Notes: generated from the sequence alone by a model not told the origin. DNA of 17,500 bases from Cryptococcus deneoformans JEC21 (GCF_000091045.1 NC_006692.1:1082221-1099720), one strand, 5' to 3'; numbered from the stretch's first letter, positions 1-9,299 are shown. Numbers and translations are program-made.

Positions 1-493
1 TCTCTTGACTCCAAAAACGCCCAGATCTCTTCACGTCGATCAATCTGGCGGGCGTACATGATCCATAGTTTCAGATATCGGATATCATGTGTGTATCGCG
101 CATCATTGATGAAGCGGCGAGTGGTAGTTTCGAGAAGCGGTAGTAGGTGAGCATCTGAAGAAGGATGGTGCTGAACTGTGAAAAGAATGTATCTAATCTA
201 CATGAGCTTTACCCACATCTTGAACATAATGTCACGCACTGATTGTATACGTCCAAGACATCCGACAGCCCATCTGGCATGTCTTCGTCGGCGGCATCTC
301 TCCTGTCTGCTTCCTGGATAGCTTTCCTGTGCTGTTCATGACCCTGTTGGAGGAGCTTGTCGGCAGCAGACGACTCTTTGAACACTGTGGAGAGGGTGGC
401 CGCTGAACGGCCTGTTGCGAGCGGCCTGATGTTCTCTTTCTGAGACTCTATAAGGGCAAAGTCGGTCGTTGGCGCTGTGCCCGGGGAATCCAT
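1..493 (-). CDS. BUB1: Spindle-checkpoint protein Bub1/Mad3 (MadBub type), N-terminal part, runs off the left edge
   Basis: Exons read on the minus strand are 493-240 and 192-1 (continuing out of the window), with a 47-nt intron at 239-193 (GTGCGT donor, TAG acceptor, phase 2). ATG is at 493. About 148 residues are visible. A KEN box lies at residues 19-21 in the context SQKENIRPLATGR, the arrangement of the first KEN box of Mad3/BubR1, which in that family inhibits APC/C-Cdc20. The region from about residue 76 to the edge matches the Bub1/Mad3 homology (TPR-like, kinetochore-binding) domain, with motifs DVLDVYNQYILFTVQHHP and DIRYLKLWIMYARQ. The splice was chosen because it alone restores the YNQ-YILFTVQ continuity. 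Whether a C-terminal kinase domain follows (Bub1) or not (Mad3) lies outside the window. I recall that Cryptococcus has a single combined MadBub protein, so the symbol is an inference. Family assignment is confident. Confidence 0.85.
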
Positions 494-590
494 GTTGATC
501 TTGCGCAGTTGGATGTTTGTCGTTGAGTTGTCGGAAAACACTAACAAACACCCGACTGATTTTCAGTTGTTTGTTTTGTTTGTCGTCAGG

Positions 591-600
591 GTCACGTGAC
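591..600. promoter_or_regulatory. Palindromic CACGTG (E-box) site, copy 1
   Basis: GTCACGTGAC is a perfect 10-nt palindrome around CACGTG, the core bound by bHLH factors such as Cbf1-type proteins; the GTCACGTG form is typical of Cbf1. It lies about 98 nt upstream of the Bub1/Mad3 start and abuts TATGCGTAAT. Binding is an inference from the motif. Confidence 0.45.
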
Positions 601-823
601 TATGCGTAATATTTATTTATTGTCACATGCATGCATCACCTTGCATGTTGGCGATTATTGCATGGCAAATGATTCAGATATGGTTCCCACCAATATTGCG
701 TGACATACATATCTTCCACGCAGCATGCCTGACCAAGCACGAGTTATGACTTATACGGCAAAGTCTACTGTTGCTTTTGGAGCTGCGTCCAAGGAATTCC
801 CTTGAATCCGCTTGGTCTGTAAA

Positions 824-833
824 GTCACGTGAC
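824..833. promoter_or_regulatory. Palindromic CACGTG (E-box) site, copy 2
   Basis: This is an identical GTCACGTGAC palindrome, 233 nt from copy 1 and about 160 nt upstream of the ATG at 994. It is followed 7 nt later by TATACGTAAT, nearly the same decamer that follows copy 1, so the two look like repeats of one composite module. Confidence 0.45.
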
Positions 834-993
834 TTGTCAATATACGTAATCATTTTCAAAGACTCGGATGGGGTTGGCCAGATGTAAGCGGGGACTTAAA
901 ACAGAGGGGGATGTCGGCTTCTTCTTTCGTCCCTCGTCCGGGTTTATACTTTTATTCTGCACCACATCTCATTCCTCTGGCTGTCCCAATACT

Positions 994-3900
994 ATGTCGG
1001 CCCATCAGCAACAGCTCAGGGGCCCATCCTTCCCGGGCCAGCAGCAACAGCACAAAGTCACAGCAAATGGGGACAACCAACATGCTCAAGAGCATAAACC
1101 AGCAACTGCCAACGCATCCACAAAAAAACGCAAAGCATCGCCTGCACCCTCATCCACAGACAGGCGCAGGATGTCAACAGGGATCTACCCTTCGACGGAT
1201 GATGATGCAGCATCCACATCAAGCAAACCTGTCAGGGAACCGAAACGCACCCGAGTACACTTTTCATGTGTCGAGTGTCATCGACGAAAACAAAAGTGTG
1301 ATCGAAAAGAACCCTGCTCGCAGTGTGTTGCTAGGCGTGTACCCCACTTATGTCGACCATTCCTCAATGGCGTTGAGGACCCCAACATGTAAGCTGATTT
1401 TCAACTCTTTCATGAGCAAGCTGTCGCATCGAGCTGAAGAGAATGGTAGATCAAATAATACGGACGTGAATGCTCGTCTTAATACTATTGAGAACCTCTT
1501 GACTCGACTTGTATCTTCCATCCCGCAAGCCATCGCCTCTCGGCCCTTTGCTGGTGATGCAGGCTCACCCGATGTATCCTCCCTCACCGCATCCGGCGAA
1601 GAAATCTTTCATCCCCATGTAACACTTCCAGACCCCGCGTCTCGCGTCACCATGCCTCATAAACCGCCTCCTTCTGGTCTCTTCCCTTCCAATATGTCAT
1701 ATACAACTCCTCCTTCTCGGACGGGATATGGCTGGGGTCTGAGAGAAGGACGCAGAATAGCGCTGTCTCTGGATGATAACTTTGAGCTGAGGGATATGCT
1801 GCAGACGCTCAAGGAGAGCGGAGTATCGCAAGGACATTTGGAATGGCTGATTGCGGGTGTACCGGGCCGAAGGATGGCAGATGGATTGGTCGAGTTGTAT
1901 TTCAGGTACGTAATCGTTCTCATCGGACGCGTGAAGGTCCGTGCGCTGACGATCACGCCACAGGGATATTGAGTAAGCCTCGGAATCAGAGTGCAAACAA
2001 AACACAAGTTACTAACCATATCACAGCTGGACCCGGTATAAAATCAACAAGTTCTCATTCATGTCGCGGTATAATAAGTTTTTCGAATCCATTGGCCGAA
2101 ACCCATCGTGCCCGAAGGTCGACGCCGATACTCTCAAATGGCTCCCCCTCATGTTCATTCTTGTGGGTGCCGTATAATCCGCTGATGCGATGAGAGGCTA
2201 ATGTGTTTGCAGCTTGCCATTGCGGCACTCTCTGCTCCGCACGAGCTTGTGCCCAGGGATGAACAATTGGGTTGGTCACGTAGATTCTATGGCTCGGCGC
2301 GAAGTGGGTTGGAGTACGCCAAGGCTCTGCAACGGGACAACTTGGATGTTCTCTTTGCCGGATTACTTGCATCTCGTTACATGTAAGTCGATCAATACTC
2401 TGTTATATACTCCCATACCGATCAACAATGGTCTAGGCTCCTCACACGTCGACCAGCCGAAGGCTCTGCCCCTGTCACTACCGCTTTCCAACTCGGTCTC
2501 TATCGAGACGGTTCCGTGCTCAACATTTCGGACAAGAAGGAAGTTGAGATTCGTCGTCGGGCTTGGGCTATGCTCTATCACATTGACCGTACCATCTCGC
2601 TCCTGGTCGGCAGGCCCCCATCCATCTCTGACGCCCATACCGATACCCAGCCGCCCGCGAATCTTGATGATGAAGAAGTTGAAAGCGGCGACTTTGACCC
2701 GGCCGGACACCCTTTGACTACCCCTACTTCATACACATACGTTATCGTGCGACACAAGCTTGCAGAGATTATGGGTCGTATTGCCTATCATACATTCGCT
2801 ATCCAACTTCCCGACTATGGCACCGTTGTTTCTCTCGACCGCGAACTTCTCGCTTGGCGAGATAACCTTCCTTCTTTTTTCCGTATGGAAAACCCCGATA
2901 CATCTCTCGACCAGTCACACCCTTACCTCTTTGTCCAGCGACATCTTCTCGCGTGCGAGTGGTATTACACACGTATCACACTTAATCGACCTTACTTGCT
3001 TCGAAGAAAACCCCAGGATAGCCGGTATGCGTACTCGAAGACGGCGGCTATTGAGAGTGCAAAAGCGGACCTGTTGTGTAGGAGAGCGTTTGTGATGGAA
3101 AAAGGTAATTTGGTTGTGAACAGTGGAGGGTATAGGGTGTTGAATTCTTACATGGTCCTTGGTGTCACTATCAAGCGTATGTCCTCATATCCTACGATTA
3201 AGAATCATACTAATACAACTTGCGTAGTCGATCCTGACTCGCCGCAGGCCGATGAGCTCCGTCAACTGCTGAACGTTGTATCTGGCCGTCTTCCCGACTC
3301 TCAAAACCGCATCTCTGAACCCCTTGTCAAGGAAGAACTCGCCATCGTTGAATTCCTCACCGCTAAGAACCTCGGCAAACCTCCACGTCTTCCACCTAAC
3401 CGGAATACAGAAGCTTCTGGCGGTGCAGGCGATGACCAGACCCCCGTGGATCTTTTACTTAACTTGGCGAAGACGAGGAGCGGGAAACGAGCGGCCGAAG
3501 AGGAGAAGAGACAATTGCGACTGCAAGCTGCGAGGGAAAAGGAAGAGCAACGACAGGCGGCAAAGAGGAATGCTGGAGCAGAGAATATATCGTCCAGTCC
3601 ATGGGGATATGTGGCACCGCCGATGCCGGGGCTGGACGTGCAGCAGCCTTTTGACAACGATGGCAAGCGAGTCCCTCGTCCACTTCAGCCTCCTCCAACC
3701 CGCCGCGCAGATGGGTCCATTCCTGATTCCACAGGTTGGTCCCCAGAGATGGCGCTTGCCCTCTCTCAAACCCCGCTCAAACCCCAGTCCTCTGCTAGTT
3801 CGGCCCAAGCTCAAGCCCAAGCACTCGCCAATGATCTTCAGAGATTTGATTCCTCCAATCAGAACCGAGCGCTGTTGAGTCCAAGCCAAGGAACGGGCAA

Positions 3901-4394
3901 TCTGGATCTTTCGCCTTATGGTGGGTTTAATAGCTTGCCGTCTTTGGGCGATACGCCCGGTTTGAGCGGGTTTGACGGCAGTGCAGGCTTCTTCCAATCC
4001 CAGCCACCTCCGCCGTTGTCTCTCTCCGATAGGGCTACGTCGAATAGAATCAGCTCTAATTCTAACACTGGCGGGCCGGGGTCACAAGGTCAAGGGCCGC
4101 AAGATGGGATGTTGGATGGGAATGGAGTGCAACAATTTGGAAATGCCAATTTTGATTCGTTTGATTTCAACGATTTAGGGTTGGATGTTAGAGCTCCTGG
4201 GCAGGGAGGAGGGTTTAATCCTTTCGCGTTACCCCAGACAGAAGAGGGGTGAGTGTTTTTTCTCGTTTGCTGACAGTAATAGAAATCAGGTCTGACGGAC
4301 AAGTAGGAATGCCGAAAACAATGCTCCTGATGACGAGACTATGTTCTTGACTTATATCCTAAACAAATTCGCAAATGCCCAGCCTGAAATTTAA
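994..4394 (+). CDS. Zn(2)Cys(6) fungal transcription factor with fungal-specific middle domain
   Basis: Eight exons: 994-1388, 1450-1905, 1964-1972, 2027-2162, 2213-2382, 2437-3176, 3228-4248, 4307-4394. Together they give 3015 nt and 1004 residues with every intron phase agreeing. Residues 92-120 form the binuclear zinc cluster: Cys 92, 95, 102, 108, 111, 120, spacing C-x2-C-x6-C-x5-C-x2-C-x8-C, preceded by basic residues (KKRK, PKRTR). A short heptad-like stretch near 137-160 (ARLNTIENLLTRLV) could dimerise. Residues about 275-640 resemble the fungal_trans domain of Gal4-type regulators (ELYFRDIDWTRYKINKF; EVEIRRRAWAMLYHIDRTIS; VGRPPSISD). After it come a Lys/Glu/Gln-rich helix (about 735-780) and a Gln/Ser/Pro/Asn-rich tail typical of activation regions. 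The last exon adds 28 residues ending NAQPEI; reading straight on would stop at the TGA inside the 4249 donor. The ATG at 994 follows a CT-rich leader; an in-frame ATG at 868 is the alternative. The DNA target is unknown, so no symbol is given. Confidence 0.88.
1964..1972 (+). other. 9-nt microexon (exon 3 of the Zn(2)Cys(6) regulator)
   Basis: GGATATTGA lies between intron 1906-1963 (GTACGT...CACAG, with GCTGAC as branch) and intron 1973-2026 (GTAAGC...CACAG, with ACTAAC as branch). It completes an Arg codon, encodes Asp-Ile and begins an Asp codon. Skipping it by joining 1905 to 2027 gives a stop after four codons, so it is needed for the frame. The resulting LYFRDIDWTRY fits the start of the fungal_trans domain. 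Confidence 0.75.
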
Positions 4395-4639
4395 TGACTT
4401 TCTTGCGGTCTCTGGCTTTGAGAGGAGTTGTAAGGGTCGTGTAGCTCCAAATTTATATTGGTAATGGGTAATAATGTAGTTCTCACATCTATACTATATG
4501 GGCTTGAAGGTTACCGTGATTAAAAATTGTATTATTAGTGGCTTTGCCGACATGCATGTCTTTCACTTCACGAGGCTTCCATGTACTAACGTTCATGACA
4601 ATGTGATTTGACAAGCGTACAGCGGCACATAAAAACAAT
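4395..4639. other. Convergent 3' region
   Basis: These 245 nt lie between the stop of the plus-strand regulator and the stop of the minus-strand SNRNP27 gene. The stretch is AT-rich and holds both 3' ends; no gene or repeat was seen. Confidence 0.5.
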
Positions 4640-5635
4640 CTAATCCTTGACCTTGTCCAAAGGCCTGTTGAACCCACCACGCCTGTTCATGTATTGTCTC
4701 CAAGTTCTTTGCTTGTGGACACTGGCATCGCCCTCGACATTTTGTCCAATGCCCTTCTTCTATACACAAAGTTAGTTTTTTACCTTGGAACGTACAGAGG
4801 AAAAGGTTTTACTTTAGTACTGTTGAATCCGCCAAAGCCCATCATTGCTGCCATCTGCGCCTCCGGATCGTCGGCATCAGGTTCCTCGCTGTGTTGTTCC
4901 CTCTCCCGTTCTTCCTCTATCATTTTTGTCAGTCTGAATTCCCCACAGAAAGTCAAGAAACAACGACGACGCACCTCGAGGATCGTACACTCTCCCATCT
5001 TCATTGTACACCACACCCATCGCTCTTTCTTCTTCACGTCGTCGTCGACCTTCTTCAATCGTTCGCCTGTCCATGGACTGGTAATCTCTCTCTCGCCCAC
5101 CTTTGTCTCCCCCAGGCCATCCGTAAGCAGGGCTGCGTTCAGCATAATCTCTGCCGCCCCCGCGTGAATACGCTCCACCTCGTCCACCTCGAGGAGGGTA
5201 AGCACTCTGGCCTCTCGAACGTTCGAAACCATCTTCGCGCCGAGGTCGGTAGTTGGGGTCACTGTTGGGATTATCCCGTTCCTTCTCTTTTTCACGATCA
5301 CGATCGTAGGCTTTTTCCCTCGGTTTGTCATATCTGGAGCTGTGCCCTTCATAATCCCTCTCTCTCCGCCTATCGTCTGTGCCGCGCTCGCGCTCGCGGC
5401 TACTGTACGGGAGGTCCCTGTCTCTCTCCTTGTAATCTCTATCTCTATAGTCTTTTTTGTATCCTCCACCTGTAAAAGTCATCAGTATCTAATTCTGCAG
5501 AAAAGACGGTGGAGGTGGAAACGTACCTCTATCGTCTCTCATTCTGTCCCTTGTCGGACTTTGGCTCCTAGCTCTTCCTCCGCTTGGCTCATCACGAGAG
5601 TATCGCGCATCGCGGTCGAAGCCCCTTGAAGACAT
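4640..5635 (-). CDS. SNRNP27: U4/U6.U5 tri-snRNP 27 kDa protein (SNRNP27 family)
   Basis: Four exons on the minus strand: 5635-5527, 5469-4975, 4916-4813, 4759-4640 (828 nt, 275 residues). Introns are 5526-5470, 4974-4917 and 4812-4760, all GT-AG with matching phase. The first 200 or so residues are a low-complexity Arg/Asp/Glu/Ser/Gly-rich region with many RD, RE and RGG-like units, as in RS-type splicing proteins. The last 75 residues carry the diagnostic C-terminal domain of SNRNP27: an acidic stretch, then MMGFGGFNSTKKKG, a short linker, and QYMNRRGGFNRPLD just before the end. In known members this protein belongs to the U4/U6.U5 tri-snRNP in the nucleus and acts in spliceosome activation and 5' splice-site handling. 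The C-terminal match is very clear and fixes the last two splice junctions. Its end converges on the neighbouring regulator gene. Confidence 0.9.
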
Positions 5636-5921
5636 TTTGTGCTCCAGAACTTGATATGGCCTTTGAAAAGCAGATTAAACAAACGAAAGAAAAGTGAAAA
5701 TGACAGAATAGCGGATAGAACGACGAAGAGCTGCTGGCAGTGCGTGGTGGCAACAAAGATCTGGAAGTTGATTAAGGCTAATTAGATTTGATCCCGCTAA
5801 TTGTCCCATCCGAGGTCTACGATGAGCCGTGATGCATACACGAGTACCAACAATGAAATCAAGTTGTTGCACAGTTTGAACCGATAAGGAGACAATGGTA
5901 AATGCATAACTATTTATAAAA

Positions 5922-6218
5922 CTACTGCCTCTCCCTCCATGTATCATATTCCGTCACTGAAATGAGATACTGATTGCCCCGGTTTACATTCGCAATATAG
6001 AGTACTCTCGCAACCTTGTCCGTCGCCTTGAAAGTCGTATAGCTGAAAGGGACTTGCTTTGGCATCAACCTTGTCACCGGCCAAAATAAGTTCAACATTC
6101 TCTTGTGAACATCTTCCACCACTTTCTTTTCTGGCGCATCCTCCGTAGGATCAAAAGCCGGTCCTGATTCCACCTTAACGGTATTGTCATATACAAAGAA
6201 GCCGTGAGCACGGTCCAT
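5922..6218 (-). CDS. Small protein of unknown function, at least the 3' exon
   Basis: I do not recognise this protein. The minus-strand frame from ATG 6218 to TAG at 5924-5922 gives 98 residues with ordinary coding composition (HGFFVYDNTVKVESG; KRMLNLFWPVTRLMP; ARVLYIANVNRGNQYL; ending YDTWRERQ). The same frame is open upstream to about 6242, where a TAG|GGA acceptor-like site precedes GLWGWLSS, so upstream exons are likely. A candidate 5' part is ATG 6504, exon 6504-6452, intron 6451-6350 (GTGAGG...TTCCAG), then an exon from 6349 reading LKLLFNRSPRSFLFALE. The junction between that exon and the last one is unresolved: the phase-compatible choices need either a weak GTTGTC donor at 6295 or a 31-nt intron. 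The gene lies tandem to and 287 nt upstream of SNRNP27 and shares its 5' region with the plus-strand gene at 6835. It is probably real, with an uncertain start. Confidence 0.5.
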   Translation of the reverse strand: MDRAHGFFVYDNTVKVESGPAFDPTEDAPEKKVVEDVHKRMLNLFWPVTRLMPKQVPFSYTTFKATDKVARVLYIANVNRGNQYLISVTEYDTWRERQ

Positions 6219-6504
6219 GCTGCTCAACCAACCCCAAAGTCCCTACATGACAAGTCCGTGCATTGGAGGCTACAGTCTCTTTGCCATGGGACAACCATTC
6301 GAGCGCAAAAAGGAAAGATCTCGGGCTTCGATTAAAGAGCAGTTTAAGCCTGGAAGACTAAGCATCAACGTTGGTTTAACTTTACTCTACATCCAATTCA
6401 AAGAACCATCAGCCTCAATCTCGTTTGATCAGTTGATCACAATGTCCTCACCATGTTTTTGCATCTTTCAGTGGCTGTTGACTATAGGGAGCAATGGATG
6501 GCAT

Positions 6505-6834
6505 TTGAGGGCTGTATATAGGGATGTCAGACGAAGTATATATATTACGTATGCCTCCACTTTGGCCTCCACCGAGTAGTACGCGGGGTGTGACTTCTTT
6601 GTCTCACCGCAGCCATCTTTCCTGTTTCTTGCACGTCTATCATACAAATCCCCTCTCCTTCTTGTTTTCCTTCTCCCCATGTATTCTCTCTTTTTTGATT
6701 TGCTATACCTCCACAAACAACCATTTCATTTCATCCACAGATCTTTACTTGTTACTTGGAAAGGCGTTAGCAACTCCTTGGCTTATCACTGCCCACGACC
6801 TCCACCACCTTGCTCTTCTTGTTTATCTACAACA
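6505..6834. promoter_or_regulatory. Putative divergent promoter and CT-rich leader of the 642-residue gene
   Basis: TATATATATT at 6537-6546 could serve the plus-strand gene, and the overlapping-scale TGTATATAG near 6514-6522 reads as CTATATAC for the minus strand, just upstream of the ATG candidate at 6504. The plus strand from about 6590 to 6834 is strongly C/T-rich and ends CAACAATGG, a good initiation context, so most of it is likely 5' untranslated leader. Confidence 0.45.
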
Positions 6835-8863
6835 ATGGTGGCTACCACCGGCTGTCGATCCTCCTTTCCTTCGTCTCACACCTCTCACTATTCTTTTTTT
6901 GCTCCATCTGTATTTGACAAAGTCAAGTCTGCCTGGACTACCTTTTTCTCCAAGTTTGGCTTTGGGAAGGGGAAGGACAAGGATGAGGCGACGCTGCTTT
7001 CTGCCTCTCCCAATGCTCATGAGGGTTTTCTCTCCTTTGTGTCTAGTCTAGCTCCATATCCCGTCTCTACCCGAGTGAGTTGTTATCGATGCTATATTAA
7101 TCTTGCTTAACATAAAGTGCAGGTCAAACAACCTACGATTGACACGATGGACTCTCGGGTATCCTATCCATCCTCTGAGGTCCCTGTCCTTAAACCCATC
7201 CAGGTCAGCCCTAGCTTATCCGGCATACTTTTATCATTCACTCAGTCAGACACAGGTCCACGAGGCGATCCCTATTATCTCCATCATCAACGCGTCATCT
7301 GGCTCTCTTCCCCCACCCTCGCCCACTATTTCTCTTGAGTCTTCCCAAGATTCTATCAAGATAGTCAAGGGTCCTACTTTCCCAGAGACAGTTTTTGCTG
7401 ACGTTCCCCATAATAAGCATATTCCGACCGTTCGGGCCCTCAAACGAGTTACATGGACTAGACATTTCATCAAGAACACCCCAACTGACGTCTTTCGAGC
7501 CGAAAATGCGCAGATCAAGAGTAATGATAAGCCTATTCCTCGCCTTAATTTTGGACCCATTCTGCGATCTTTTGGTGAACCTGAAGATGACCAAGTGTCT
7601 GTCACTTCGATGATTGATGAAGAATACGAACACGAACACAAACATCTTATCGACAGCTATCAATTTGTGGAGGGTCAACGCCGGGCACATTCCTTGCCAA
7701 CAGACTCTTTTGGCCGTTGGCAAATTCCATACCTCATCAACTACCAGGCGAGAATGATGGTACCCTCTCTCAAACAAGTATCTGTCTGCACACCTACACT
7801 GGAACACGTCGCACATGCGGTCATTATCGAGGAATCGGAATCTCTGTCTTTGGATTCGCAATCATACGACCACGAATGCAGGATTTTGGCACGATGGCCC
7901 AAGGAGACTCACCACTCTAGCATCTCGTCGGCAGACATTCCCATCTGCCAGGGACAGAAGCAAATGAACCCGTACAACGATTCGCCCAATCATTCTATCG
8001 CTTCTCTCCCGTCATGGTATTCTTACTTTACCAGCAATGTTGATAATTTTCTCCAGGACCAGCAGGATAAGCAAGACGAGCAGGAACGACCCCTCCTTCC
8101 CAACAATAGCAATACCAATTCTATCGGTGGTATTCTCTCTTCTATCAACTGGTTTCCTTCTATCAATTCGCCTGATAACGGTAATCGCTCGATCTCAACT
8201 CAGACGGTTGAACAGGATTATTCCCACTTATGTAAATCCCCTGGTAATACCCAGGGAAGGACTAGGAATAAGGTTGAACATCGTGGGGGGAAGATGTTTG
8301 CCCAGAGTTGCCTGGAAGCCCTCGAAGACTGGAAGAGGGAGACAGTTTTCAGACCTGCGTTTGAGAGTGAGAGTGGTAGACAAGGAGGAGGTGGAAATGA
8401 ACGAAACGATGGACAAGGTATTGAGTCGGCTTTGGAATGCCCATCTGGACAGGAGGAGGTAGGCCGGGAAGACCATGATTACGAGGAGAGGAGAGTATTA
8501 CTCGAATCGACTGCCCCTGGAGAGACTTCGAGGTGGCAGTCTTTTGCAGAATTTGGAGAATTCGGCTTCCGTCATGACCATCAAATCTTTCGGCCTGAAA
8601 TCCCTTTTTCTTTTGGTGCATCGGATGTAAAACCCCGAACACCTCTTTCTCAATTGTCTATCAAACCAAATCTTATTAAAGTCAATGTCGATCATGCCCA
8701 GGGCACGATGCAGACTCATGAGCACCACCTCCCATCAATCAAGTTTTCTATGCGTGCCCGATATACCAAAATGTACATCAAGGAGGAGCAAATGGCCAAT
8801 CCAGCAAAGAATGAATCGAAAGCGAGGTGGTCAAGACGCTTGGGGGGAGCATTGAGGATGTGA
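6835..8863 (+). CDS. Protein of unknown function, 642 residues, largely disordered
   Basis: Three exons: 6835-7074, 7123-7203, 7256-8863. Introns of 48 and 52 nt (GTGAGT...TGCAG and GTCAGC...CACAG) are both phase 0, so the 81-nt middle exon (27 residues) could be skipped without a frameshift. I do not recognise the product. Residues 1-80 are Ser/Thr/Phe-rich, with a short amphipathic piece around VFDKVKSAWTTFFSKFGFGKGKDKD. The long last exon is rich in Ser, Pro, Glu, Asp and Gln and has few obvious folded segments. The best candidates are about residues 170-250 (around LNFGPILRSFG and DSYQFVEGQRRAHSLP) and a basic C-terminus (SKARWSRRLGGALRM). No transmembrane helix, zinc motif or catalytic signature was seen. 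The ATG at 6835 was chosen for its CAACAATGG context; an in-frame ATG at 6679 lies in the CT-rich leader and is less likely. The gene converges on TAF12. Confidence 0.72.
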
Positions 8864-9299
8864 TGCTGTCGATTTGGATAAAGTCGTGACTATTAATTTC
8901 TTTTTGTTTCTTCTTTTTGACTTTTTGGGCTTTGGTGCTTTTGATATTATAATTTCTTAATGCTTTTGGACATTATCAAAGAAACTTTTGTCTCGTTTTC
9001 GCAAACATATTTCTAATACATGGATGAGATGGTTGGGGATGGACTTTTTGATAGCATTTTTGGTGTGTATAGAATGAATATGGGATTTAGCAGATTACCA
9101 CGACAATCAATGAAAAAAGATCGCGACTTGAGCGGTCGCTGACATGGGAGTTGCACTTTCTTTCCAACTTATATAATGCATACAAGGTATCAGGCCTCAA
9201 AGCCACCCCATCGTAAACCTCGTAGAAACGCTCACGTCCTTCTAATCCTCCTGCACAGCCAACGTAAAAAGCAAGCAGCAGCAACCTTCTTTTTTCTTT
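8864..9299. other. Convergent 3' intergenic region
   Basis: These 436 nt lie between two converging stop codons. The stretch is AT-rich with T-runs just after the plus-strand stop (8890-9000), consistent with 3' untranslated regions. A weak inverted repeat (GCGAC...GTCGC, near 9124-9140) is the only structure seen. Confidence 0.5.

Larger units (their letters stand above)
494..993. promoter_or_regulatory. Divergent promoter between the Bub1/Mad3 gene and the Zn(2)Cys(6) regulator
   Basis: About 500 nt separate two divergent start codons (493 minus, 994 plus). The stretch holds two copies of the palindrome GTCACGTGAC (591-600 and 824-833), each followed by a TATRCGTAAT decamer (601-610 and 841-850), and a cluster of TGCATG words around 626-650. 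No TATA box could be fixed with confidence; a TTTATACTTTTAT stretch near 943-956 is weakly TATA-like for the plus-strand gene. Upstream ATGs at 868 (in frame with 994) and 911 (another frame) mean the transcription start decides which start codon is used. Confidence 0.5.

Noticed and set aside
1389..1416. 28-nt version of intron 1 in the zinc-cluster regulator
   Set aside because: It agrees in phase but is too short to be spliced normally; the 61-nt version ending at TAG 1449 also agrees in phase and has a normal length.
3455..3997. Minus-strand frame of 180 codons
   Set aside because: It is a shadow of the Gln/Lys/Ser-rich tail of the zinc-cluster regulator, whose frame is supported by spliced continuity.
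4694..5475. Plus-strand open frames of 157 and 194 codons
   Set aside because: They lie exactly opposite the SNRNP27 exons, whose Arg/Glu/Asp-rich repeats leave the other strand open. They show no domain, and the minus-strand family match is clear.
5866..5886. GGTTCAAAC on the minus strand, resembling a tRNA B box
   Set aside because: The flanking bases do not form a T stem, and no acceptor or anticodon arm is found at the right distance.
6217..6579. Plus-strand frame of 120 codons
   Set aside because: It overlaps the minus-strand small gene and its promoter, crosses TATA-like sequence, and shows no domain or good start context.
7246..7861. Minus-strand frames of 131 and 188 codons
   Set aside because: They are opposite the last exon of the 642-residue gene, which has consistent phase-0 introns and a much longer frame.
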